Below, piece after piece: positions 42,169-49,878 of a stretch of DNA of 64,000 bases. Origin of the DNA: Paracoccaceae bacterium. GTDB taxonomy: Bacteria; Pseudomonadota; Alphaproteobacteria; Rhodobacterales; Rhodobacteraceae. Location: contig JAMWZC010000003.1 in NCBI GenBank assembly GCA_024304985.1, forward strand, positions 62,001 through 126,000. Direction: 5' to 3'. The notes beneath the pieces are model-generated. The model worked only from the letters and a program-made list of their open reading frames with translations. It did not search any database and was not told the DNA's origin. The position numbers and the translations under genes were made by a program. Position 1 is the stretch's first letter. Every line of letters begins with the position of its first letter.

Positions 42169-44045
42169 AAACCGGGATCGCCACCGTCTCCATCGCGGGG
42201 GATTTCGCCACCAAACTGGAGGCGATTGCCGCCGCAGGCTATGACGGGATCGAGATTTTCGAACAGGATTTCCTCGCCTCCGACCTGTCACCGCGCGCGG
42301 CAGGACAGATGGTGCGCGATCATGGACTCGAGGTGCTGCTGTTCCAGCCCTTCCGCGATTTCGAAGGCCTGCCCGACCCGCTGCGCGCCCGCGCTTTCAC
42401 CCGCGCAAGGCGCAAGTTCGCCTTGATGAACGAACTTGGCACCGATCTGATGCTGATCTGTTCCTCCGTTCATCCGCAATCATTGGGCGGGATCGACCGC
42501 GCGGCCGAAGATCTGGCAGATCTGGGTGCCGTCGCGGCAGATTACGGCGTGCGCGTCGGATATGAGGCGCTGGCCTGGGGACGGCATGTCGATGATCACC
42601 GCGACGCATGGGAAATCGTGCGCCGCGCCGATCATCCGCAGATCGGCCTGATCCTTGACAGCTATCACACGCTGGCGCGGGGCATCGACCCGGACACCAT
42701 CCGCCGCATCCCCGGCGAGAAGATCTTTTTCGTGCAACTGGCCGACGCCCCTGCGATCCGTATGGACCTGCTCTACCTGTCGCGCCATTTCCGCTGCATG
42801 CCCGGCGAGGGAGATCTGGACGTGACCGCTTTCCTGCGCGCAGTTCTGGCGACAGGATATGACGGGCCGCTGAGCCTTGAAGTCTTCAACGACCAGTTCC
42901 GTGCGGGACTGCCCCGGCTGGTGGCGCTGGACGGGCACAGATCACTGATCAACCTGATGGATGCTGTGCGCCGCGCAGAACCCGGCCTGTCCGCAGGTCT
43001 GTCCACAATGCCCGCCCCTGCGCCCGTCGATCGTGTCGCCTTCATCGAATTCGTGACGTCGCCCGCCGAAGCGCCGCAGCTTGAAGCGCTTTTGCAGACC
43101 CTCGGGTTCCGATTGACAGGACAGCACCTGTCGAAAGACGTGCGGCGTTTCCAGCAGAATGGGGTCAATATTCTCGTCAATACGGAACGACAGGGCTATG
43201 CCCATTCCGCCTTCCTCAGCCACGGCACCTGCGTCAGCGAGATCGCCATCGTCGTCCCCGATGCCCACCAGACCTTCACGCGGGGCAAGGCCTTGCTGGC
43301 CGAGCCTTTCGGCGACGGCCCGAACCCCGGAGAGTTGGACATCCCCGCCCTGCGCGGTGTCGGCGGTAGCCTCTTGCGCCTGCTGGATGACCACAGCGAC
43401 CTCGGACGTCTATGGGATGTGGATTTCACATCAGTTGAGGATGCCAGCCCCGGTGCAGGGCTGACAGCCGTGGATCACATCTCGCAAACCATGCCCTTCG
43501 ACGAGATGCTGAGCTGGACTCAGTTCTATACTGCCCTTCTGGACGGACGAAAGGCAGCTATGGTCGACGTGGCCGACCCTGAAGGCCTTGTGCGCAGCCA
43601 AGCGGTCAAATCCGGCGGGCTGCGCATCACCCTGAACGGGGCAGAAGCCCGGCGCACCCTTGCCACCCGGTTTCTGGCGGACAGCTTCGGTGCGGCCACG
43701 CAGCACATCGCTTTTGCCTGCAGTGACATCTTCGCCACCGCAAAAGCCTTGGCGGATAACGGCTTTGCCGTGCTGCCCATCGGCGCGAATTACTATGATG
43801 ATCTGGGCGCGCGCTATGCGCTGCCCGCCGCTCTGCTGGACCGCCTGAAAGCAGGTAACATCCTGTATGATGAGGATGAGACCGGGCAGTTTTTCCAGCT
43901 TTACAGTCGTCCTTTCGGTGACGGCCTGTTCTTCGAGATCGTTCAGCGCACAGGCCGATACGACGGCTATGGCGCTCCCAATGCCCCGTTCCGCATTGCG
44001 GCGCAAGCGCGTCTGCGCAAACCGGTGACAATCCCGAAACACTGA
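42165..44045 (+). CDS. QuiC-like bifunctional 3-dehydroshikimate dehydratase / HPPD-fold protein
   Basis: A 626-aa fusion. Residues 1-275 are a sugar-phosphate-isomerase (AP endonuclease 2) barrel: IATVSIAGDFATKLEAIAAA, YEALAWGRHVDDHRDAWEIV with metal-binding Glu, GLILDSYHTLARGIDP and the FNDQFRAG segment; this fold converts 3-dehydroshikimate to protocatechuate. Residues about 290-620 are a 4-hydroxyphenylpyruvate-dioxygenase-like vicinal-oxygen-chelate half: DRVAFIEFVTSPAEAPQLEA, LTAVDHISQTMPFDEMLSWT, and FGAATQHIAFACSDIFATAK. This architecture is QuiC1 of Pseudomonas. Coupled to the upstream gene. Confidence 0.9.
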   Translation: MKTGIATVSIAGDFATKLEAIAAAGYDGIEIFEQDFLASDLSPRAAGQMVRDHGLEVLLFQPFRDFEGLPDPLRARAFTRARRKFALMNELGTDLMLICSSVHPQSLGGIDRAAEDLADLGAVAADYGVRVGYEALAWGRHVDDHRDAWEIVRRADHPQIGLILDSYHTLARGIDPDTIRRIPGEKIFFVQLADAPAIRMDLLYLSRHFRCMPGEGDLDVTAFLRAVLATGYDGPLSLEVFNDQFRAGLPRLVALDGHRSLINLMDAVRRAEPGLSAGLSTMPAPAPVDRVAFIEFVTSPAEAPQLEALLQTLGFRLTGQHLSKDVRRFQQNGVNILVNTERQGYAHSAFLSHGTCVSEIAIVVPDAHQTFTRGKALLAEPFGDGPNPGELDIPALRGVGGSLLRLLDDHSDLGRLWDVDFTSVEDASPGAGLTAVDHISQTMPFDEMLSWTQFYTALLDGRKAAMVDVADPEGLVRSQAVKSGGLRITLNGAEARRTLATRFLADSFGAATQHIAFACSDIFATAKALADNGFAVLPIGANYYDDLGARYALPAALLDRLKAGNILYDEDETGQFFQLYSRPFGDGLFFEIVQRTGRYDGYGAPNAPFRIAAQARLRKPVTIPKH

Positions 44046-44189
44046 GACGGAACTGCCCCCGTCGCCATCGCACTTCCAGAGCCGCACAGAGGCAAAGTCC
44101 GGTCACGGATCGGTTTCCCCTGCGACCCCTCTGGTCGCGCGCGGGATTTGAACCATGTCACCCGCAACAGCAAGGCGGGGGATATCGGG

Positions 44190-45530
44190 ATGACAGCATG
44201 GAACGACGACCCGGACGCCGCCCCCGTGCCCGAGGGTCGATTGGGTCGGATGCTGCGTCTTGGCGGCATGACCACGGGCCTGATGGGTGACATGGCGGCA
44301 AGCGGATTGCGTCAGATGGCACGGGGCGAGCGTCCGCGCCTGCAACAGATGTTGCTGACTCCGCAAACAGCGGCCCGCGTGACCCGTGACCTGCGCAAGA
44401 TGCGCGGTGCGGCCATGAAGATGGGACAGATGCTGTCCATGGACCCCGGCGTGCTGCTGCCGCCAGAGATGACGACGATCCTTGCCGCCCTGCGCGACGA
44501 GGCCCGCCACATGCCACCTGCTCAACTGCGCGATGTGCTGGACTCCGCCTGGGGGCCGGACTGGCGGCGGCGCTTTGCCCGCTTTGACGTGCGCCCCTTC
44601 GCGGCAGCCTCGATCGGGCAGGTCCACCGCGCCCGCACCCATGACGGCCGCGATCTGGCGATCAAGGTGCAATATCCCGGTGTGCGCGACAGCGTCGACA
44701 GTGACATCGACAATATCGCGGCCCTGTTGCGCGTCTCGGGCATGGTGCCGCGGGGCGTGGACCTGTCCCCGATGCTGGAGGATGCCCGCCGTCAGCTGCA
44801 CGCCGAAGCGGACTACGAGTCCGAAGCCCGCAATCTTTCGGCGTTCGGACATATGCTGGCGGATTCCCCCGACTTCGTCCTGCCCGCGCTCCACCCTGAC
44901 CTCAGCACCCCGCAGGTTCTGGCGATGAGCTATGTGGACAGCCAGCCGCTTGATGCTTTGCTGGCAGCGCCACAAGACCAGCGGGACCAGACCGCCAGGC
45001 GGTTGATTGAACTGGTCCTGCGCGAATTGTTCACCTTCCGCACCATGCAGACCGACCCCAATCTGGCGAATTACCGCCTGGATCCCGCGACCGGGCGGAT
45101 CGTCCTGCTGGATTTCGGCGCGGTCACCCGCTTTGGCCCCGACCTGACCCAGAATTTCAGGCAGTTGCTGGACGCCGCATTGGGCCGCGACCGGATGGCA
45201 ATTGAGGCGGCGATGTTGCGCATCGGCTATATCGACGCCACCACCCTGCCCCGTCAGCGCGACCTGATCCTCGAAATGTTCGATCTGGCCATGATCCCGC
45301 TGCGCCAGCGCGCGCCCTTTGATTTCGGCACTTCCGATCTGGTGACACGGCTGCGCGATATGGGTCTGGCCTTGGGACGCGACCGGGATCTGACCCATGT
45401 GCCGCCGGCCGAGACAATGTTCCTGCACCGCAAGATCGCGGGGATCTACATGGTGGCGGCCCGACTCAAGGCGCGCGTGCCGGTCAATCGCCTGGTGGAA
45501 GTCTACAGACAGGCCAATGCCGCAGCCTGA
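44190..45530 (+). CDS. ABC1/AarF/UbiB-family kinase-like protein
   Basis: A 446-aa atypical kinase-like protein. KxGQ motif in MKMGQMLSMD (near residue 80), Ala-rich loop AAASIGQVHRARTHDG, conserved Lys in LAIKVQYPGVRDSVDSDI, catalytic-loop equivalent TDPNLANYRLD, and the DFG-like LLDFGAVTRFG. UbiB/ABC1 proteins support ubiquinone biosynthesis or membrane-lipid homeostasis, by ATPase rather than protein-kinase activity. ATG at 44190 starts the conserved part; the upstream in-frame ATG at 44148 is possible. Convergent with the next gene. Confidence 0.85.
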   Translation: MTAWNDDPDAAPVPEGRLGRMLRLGGMTTGLMGDMAASGLRQMARGERPRLQQMLLTPQTAARVTRDLRKMRGAAMKMGQMLSMDPGVLLPPEMTTILAALRDEARHMPPAQLRDVLDSAWGPDWRRRFARFDVRPFAAASIGQVHRARTHDGRDLAIKVQYPGVRDSVDSDIDNIAALLRVSGMVPRGVDLSPMLEDARRQLHAEADYESEARNLSAFGHMLADSPDFVLPALHPDLSTPQVLAMSYVDSQPLDALLAAPQDQRDQTARRLIELVLRELFTFRTMQTDPNLANYRLDPATGRIVLLDFGAVTRFGPDLTQNFRQLLDAALGRDRMAIEAAMLRIGYIDATTLPRQRDLILEMFDLAMIPLRQRAPFDFGTSDLVTRLRDMGLALGRDRDLTHVPPAETMFLHRKIAGIYMVAARLKARVPVNRLVEVYRQANAAA

Positions 45531-45541
45531 GCGTCAGCCGG

Positions 45542-46060
45542 TCAGGAGGGATAGTCGAAACGGGCTATATGCGACCAGATTTCCTGATTGATCCGGGCCA
45601 GATCGGCAATCGCCTGACGGATCGTGTCAATCGCCGCCGCATCCAGATCCAAGGTCTGCCCCATGCGGATCCCGTCCTTGCGATCCGCGATCCGCATCAG
45701 GATGGATTTCGGCGGCCCGCCTTCCGGATCAAAGGCATAGATGCAATGGTTGAAGCGATTGCGCGCCCCTGACAGCTTCATCAGGGATCGTGTGAGGTTC
45801 AGCACCGCATCACGTTCCTCGGCGCTCTGATGATCCATCTTGGCCAGACGCTCGACCAGATCCACCCGCGCGCGTGTGGTGTTCAATGTCAGGAAGATCA
45901 CGATGGCCACATCCTTTGTGGTGCCGGAAAGGCCCGCAATCAGATGCAGCAACAGACTTTCCGTATTGGTCCAGGTATAGTTCAGCCGCCCGACCAACAG
46001 CAGAATCTCATCAAAATCTGCGGGTTGCGGGGCTGAAGCGACTGGTTTTTGAAGACTCAC
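45542..46060 (-). CDS. Unrecognised helical protein coupled to a LuxR-type regulator
   Basis: About 172 aa, soluble, mostly helical (LLLVGRLNYTWTNTESLLLH, ARVDLVERLAKMDHQSAEER, RSLMKLSGARNRFNHCIYAF). No family recognised; the pattern of an N-terminal helix with W-x-ESLL and a later RN-x-NH resembles small HEPN-like helical proteins, only weakly. GTG at 46060 overlaps the preceding TGA (GTGA), so it was preferred over an in-frame ATG at 46093 inside the regulator gene. Confidence 0.65.
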   Translation of the reverse strand: MSLQKPVASAPQPADFDEILLLVGRLNYTWTNTESLLLHLIAGLSGTTKDVAIVIFLTLNTTRARVDLVERLAKMDHQSAEERDAVLNLTRSLMKLSGARNRFNHCIYAFDPEGGPPKSILMRIADRKDGIRMGQTLDLDAAAIDTIRQAIADLARINQEIWSHIARFDYPS

Positions 46061-46854
46061 CGCCCCTCTCCCAACTGACGGGACAGATACCATGTCGCGG
46101 CCTCGGTCCGGTTGCGCGCGCCGATCTTGGTGATCGCGTTATGCAGATGCAGCTTCACCGTGTGTTCGGACAGCGACATTGTATGGGCGATGGTCTTGTT
46201 GCGCCCGCCCTGGCTGACCAGGGCCAGCACCTCTTTCTCGCGACGGGTCAATCCGGGGTCCGAATGGGGAAGCCCCGCTATAGAATCGGTCATGACCGCT
46301 GTCTCTCCCGACTCGGCCGCTATCTCGGCCTGCATCTGAAGTCGTGGCGCAGGCGGCGGGGCGGCCTTGACCTGTGGCGAGGCTGCCGGACCGATCAGAT
46401 CGCCCGAGGCGATGAACTGTCCGGCCAGCACCAAGCGCAGCATCGAGGACCACGGGCAGATCGGCAGGGTCATCGGCAGCAACAGGATGTCCGCCAGACG
46501 CGGTGCCTGCGCCCGTTCGTCCAGAAGACGCCGCGCCACGCTCTGTTCCCGGTAGGCCAGGATCCAATCCGCGTCAGGAAAATCAGCGCGGTAGCGGTCG
46601 AAGTTGCGCAATACATCCGTGGCCATGCGGTCGTCAAAAAAGACTTTTCGGACGGTCAATGTCCGGTCGCGTGCCAATGACTGCAACTCGCGCAATGTAT
46701 CGAGCCGCAGCGCATGCACCCCCCCGGCCTCCTGCTCCGCAATGCGCAGGATCGAGTTCGGAAATACTAGGGCCCCACCAACGAAAATGAAAACGTCAGT
46801 AGAACCGCTGCGGTTGCTAATACCCGCAGCATCTCTGGTCTCGCGTTCAAACAT
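46057..46854 (-). CDS. LuxR-type regulator with pseudo-receiver domain (CsgD/VpsT-like)
   Basis: A 265-aa regulator. The C-terminal LuxR helix-turn-helix is clear (LTRREKEVLALVSQGGRNKT, SLSEHTVKLHLHNAITKIGA, residues about 200-258). The N-terminal 140 residues look like a receiver fold without recognisable phospho-acceptor aspartates (TDVFIFVGGALVFPNSILRI), a pattern seen in biofilm regulators that bind c-di-GMP or other ligands. An Ala/Pro linker joins the two. It is divergent from the type I secretion locus; GGGGGG precedes the ATG at 46854. A TTCGG-N6-CCGAA element lies 106 bp upstream. Confidence 0.85.
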   Translation of the reverse strand: MFERETRDAAGISNRSGSTDVFIFVGGALVFPNSILRIAEQEAGGVHALRLDTLRELQSLARDRTLTVRKVFFDDRMATDVLRNFDRYRADFPDADWILAYREQSVARRLLDERAQAPRLADILLLPMTLPICPWSSMLRLVLAGQFIASGDLIGPAASPQVKAAPPPAPRLQMQAEIAAESGETAVMTDSIAGLPHSDPGLTRREKEVLALVSQGGRNKTIAHTMSLSEHTVKLHLHNAITKIGARNRTEAATWYLSRQLGEGR

Positions 46855-47631
46855 GGTACCCCCCAAGGTCGCCAAACGCAGAATATGTCAAAAAAATGGC
46901 AGCTTCGGATACTCCATCTCACCAATATCCAGTCAAACCTATACGACATTTCGCTAGGCTTCGGAACTAGCCGAACGATTAAGGTGACATTATGGCAGCC
47001 CGGAAGTCCCTTCTGACGGGCGGTCCCGGCCGCGCTCAGGAAAGCTCGCCTTGTGTCATTACTATTCCAACGCACAGCCTGTCCTTTGGAATAGCATTGA
47101 AGATCATGCCGTTACGGAAACTTGTTCGGCAAATGCGGCATACCCGTTCGTGCAGGAAATGCCGCGACGCCTCACCATCTGAACCCCGAAAAAAGATATA
47201 CTCTAAATTGACTACTCACTGTTTCCTAAAAGGGATCAATCGTTAAATCTGTTCGGAATCATCGACTTAACACCCCCCTAATCCTTTGTCCAACTTCCGA
47301 ATCCCCTGATGGGATGGGACCCTGCAGGTGTCGCCCCGTCATGGGCGGACATTGCACACAGTTCATTTCAATCGGTCGGATCGGCCTGCACGCATCACGC
47401 AACCACCGGCCCGCAGCGGCCAGCGCCCGGATCATCCGATCCGGACGACAAGGCCCTGCACCCAGACGGAGGAGGACCACGGACACGACCGCAAGAGACG
47501 GGCCGATCTGTTGGTATGGCAGTACCTACACACCAGCCCGGCACAGACGATATCTGAAACCCAACCATGCCCGGCAGTAGTCACTTTTGAGATGATTGGT
47601 GGCCAGCCGGGCAAACTGGAGGACCAGTGCC
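46855..47631. other. 777-bp regulatory gap upstream of the type I secretion locus
   Basis: Long, AT-richer divergent region between the LuxR-type gene and the secreted-protein gene. It holds the 46960-46975 dyad and further TTCGGA half-sites near 46906, 47252 and (inverted) 47294. A plus-strand ORF at 46992-47246 (84 codons, AAGGTGA before its ATG, a C-x2-C pair) is open but has codon usage unlike neighbouring genes and no family; treated as doubtful. Other frames look like shadows. Confidence 0.4.
46960..46975. promoter_or_regulatory. TTCGG-N6-CCGAA dyad, candidate operator
   Basis: TTCGGAACTAGCCGAA has 5-bp inverted arms with the same 6-nt spacing as the perfect palindrome at 6341-6356. 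It lies 106 bp upstream of the LuxR-type gene's start and could be an autoregulatory or shared control site. Confidence 0.4.
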
Positions 47632-49782
47632 ATGAGCACCAATCGCAACAACAATTTCATGATCGACGACGTCAACATCGACGAGATCGACGCCGATTTC
47701 GACACCACGGTTTTCGTGGCCTCGGCGGATGTGGAGCTTGACGCGCAAGCGCAGGAGCAAAGCACCGACGTCGAAACGGATGTCGAAACGGAACAGGATC
47801 AGGAACAGGATCAGGATCAGGGACAGATTCAGGGCCAGACCACGGAACAGGGTCAGACCTCGGATCAGGACCAGGGCCAGATCCAGGGTCAGACCGTCGA
47901 CAACAAGAACGGCAACAACGACAACTCGAACGCCAATGAAGTGAATATCGACTTCGGTGGTGGCGAATGGATTCCGCGCGATGACGATTTCGTCGACATC
48001 GACATGACCGGCAACGCGTCCATCGACGATGTCTACGCGGTGTCCGGTGATCTGGAATACGATCCCGGCAATGATGTCGACCTCAGCGACGTGCTGAACG
48101 ATCTGACCTTCGGCGCGGGCAACTCCAACGCCTTCGCCATCGGCCAGTCGAACAACCTGACCGACAACGACCGCCTCTACTCACCCACGGTCGGCAACTA
48201 CAGCACCTTTGAACAGAACGGCGATGCGACCGGCGGCCGTGCCTCGGCTGAAGAGGGTATCGGCGTGTCGTCCAACGGTGCCGAAGGTGGCGGTGACGCG
48301 GATGCCGATGGCGGTGACGCCGCAGGCGGCGCAGCCCTTGGCGGCTTTGCTGCAACCGGCACAGACGGCGACAGCGATGGCGGCGATGCGGATGCCGATA
48401 GCGGCGACGCGGGCGATGCCAACACCATCGGTGGTTCGGCACTGGGTCTGGCCTCTGGCGAGGCTGGCACGAACAGCGACAGCAGCGGCGGTGCCGGTGG
48501 CAGCGCAATCGCGGCCTCTGGTGCCGAGAATGACGCGGACAGCGATCAGGACGGGGATGCCGACGGCGGCGACAGCGGCGATGCCGGTGCCCTTGGGCTT
48601 GGTCTGGCCGTCGGTCTGTCCGGCGCTGGCTCTGAGGCATCTGACGCAGATGGTGGAGACGCAGGCGCCGATGGTGCCGGTCTTGGCCTTGGCCTGTCCG
48701 GCGCAGGTGCGCTGGCCGGTGGCGGCACCGGCGGCGGCTCGGGTGCGGATGCAGATGCGGATGCGGACGCGGATGCCGATACCGACGCCGATGCCGATGG
48801 TGGCACGGGCGGCGACTCGGGCGCGCTTGGTTTGGGCGCAGGTCTGGGCGGCGCTGAATCCGATGCCGACAGCCAGTCCACTGGCGGCCCGGCGGGCGCT
48901 CTGGCCGGAACGCTGGGCGGCGGTCTGCTGTCTGCGGCGCTGGCCAATGCCGAGGGCGGTGACTCCGGCAGCGGCGCCACATCCGGCGACGCAGCAGGCA
49001 CCGGCACCGGCTCGGGCAGCGGCAGCTCCAACGGCGGCGATGTTGGCGCAACCGATTCCACCGCAGGTGATGCGGATGCGACAGCCGACGGCATGGCCGA
49101 CGCTGACAGCGATGGCGGAGCAGGCGGCGGCGGCGTAGCCGACGCAGCCTCGAACGGCACCGGCACCGGGGCTGGCACGGGCGGCGACGCCGCTGGCGGT
49201 GCGGCGGCCAACGCATCCGAAGCAACTTCGGATGCCGCAGCCGATGGCGCTGGCGATGCGGCCGCCGACAGCGGCGATGGTGGTCTGGCCCAGGTGTTCG
49301 CCACCAGCGACATCGACGGCAGCGCCGACAGCATGGCCGATGCAATCGCCGGCTATGGCGGCGGCGGCTGGTCCGATGACGACGCCAGCAACTCCACCGG
49401 CGTGACCGGCACCGTCGGCACGACTGGCGGCACAGGTGGCGGCTCTGGCATGGCCGGTGCAACTGGCGGCCTGGGCGGCGACATCATGGGGGGCGATGCC
49501 ACCGGTGGTGCAGCCTCGCTGGGTGACGCGGTCGGCGGCTGGGGTGGCACGGCCACCACTGGCGCAGGCGGTGCAGGCGGCAATGGCGGCTCATGGGGAT
49601 CGGGCAATGGGGACGATGGTTTCGTGACCGGCGAATCCTATGCCTCGGCCGCAGCAGCGGTGAACCTGACAGCCTTCAACCAGAGCATTGTGATGGGCGC
49701 CAATGTCTTGGGCAACAGCGTCGACATGACTGTTGTGGGTGGCTCGCTGTCCTCCTCCGTGGTCGGCGACGACGACCTCTGA
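47632..49782 (+). CDS. Gly/Asp/Ala-rich repetitive protein, probable type I secretion substrate
   Basis: A 716-aa, very acidic protein with no N-terminal signal peptide. Residues about 38-90 are a Gln/Asp-rich block with two DQGQIQGQT copies. Residues about 195-650 are Gly/Asp/Ala/Ser low complexity with GDADADG-, GDSGDAG- and GLGLGLSGAG-type repeats and a (Ala-Asp) run near 373-390. The last 60 residues are non-repetitive (SYASAAAAVNLTAFNQSIVM, SVDMTVVGGSLSSSVVGDDD), as expected for a C-terminal secretion signal. No RTX GGxGxDxxx nonapeptides were seen. It is followed by a full type I secretion set, so it is likely exported as a surface or matrix protein. CTGGAGGACC precedes the ATG. Confidence 0.75.
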   Translation: MSTNRNNNFMIDDVNIDEIDADFDTTVFVASADVELDAQAQEQSTDVETDVETEQDQEQDQDQGQIQGQTTEQGQTSDQDQGQIQGQTVDNKNGNNDNSNANEVNIDFGGGEWIPRDDDFVDIDMTGNASIDDVYAVSGDLEYDPGNDVDLSDVLNDLTFGAGNSNAFAIGQSNNLTDNDRLYSPTVGNYSTFEQNGDATGGRASAEEGIGVSSNGAEGGGDADADGGDAAGGAALGGFAATGTDGDSDGGDADADSGDAGDANTIGGSALGLASGEAGTNSDSSGGAGGSAIAASGAENDADSDQDGDADGGDSGDAGALGLGLAVGLSGAGSEASDADGGDAGADGAGLGLGLSGAGALAGGGTGGGSGADADADADADADTDADADGGTGGDSGALGLGAGLGGAESDADSQSTGGPAGALAGTLGGGLLSAALANAEGGDSGSGATSGDAAGTGTGSGSGSSNGGDVGATDSTAGDADATADGMADADSDGGAGGGGVADAASNGTGTGAGTGGDAAGGAAANASEATSDAAADGAGDAAADSGDGGLAQVFATSDIDGSADSMADAIAGYGGGGWSDDDASNSTGVTGTVGTTGGTGGGSGMAGATGGLGGDIMGGDATGGAASLGDAVGGWGGTATTGAGGAGGNGGSWGSGNGDDGFVTGESYASAAAAVNLTAFNQSIVMGANVLGNSVDMTVVGGSLSSSVVGDDDL

Positions 49783-49796
49783 GGCGAAGATATCAC

Positions 49797-49827
49797 GGTG
49801 TGGGGCCGGCGCATCCGGCCCCACACC
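49797..49827 (+). terminator. 13-bp perfect hairpin between the secreted protein and its companion
   Basis: GGTGTGGGGCCGG / CCGGCCCCACACC with a CGCAT loop, 14 bp after the stop codon at 49782 and 52 bp before the next start. No T-tract follows. It could attenuate transcription or protect the upstream mRNA, giving more of the repetitive protein than of the exporter. Confidence 0.6.
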
Positions 49828-49878
49828 ACCAAGGCACCGCACCAGCCGGTGCGATGAGCGACGTCGGGGGATCAGAGC

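Noticed and set aside
46992..47246. 84-codon ORF in the LuxR/secretion intergenic region
   Set aside because: Has a fair ribosome-binding site but unusual codon use and no family resemblance; kept only as a note in the gap entry.
48700..48810. Short tandem DNA repeats that could suggest a CRISPR array
   Set aside because: They are in-frame Ala-Asp and Gly codon repeats in a protein-coding gene, with no spacer structure or cas genes.
48083..49462. 459-codon Arg/His/Cys-rich frame opposite the glycine-rich gene
   Set aside because: Complement of repetitive Gly/Asp codons; not a plausible protein.
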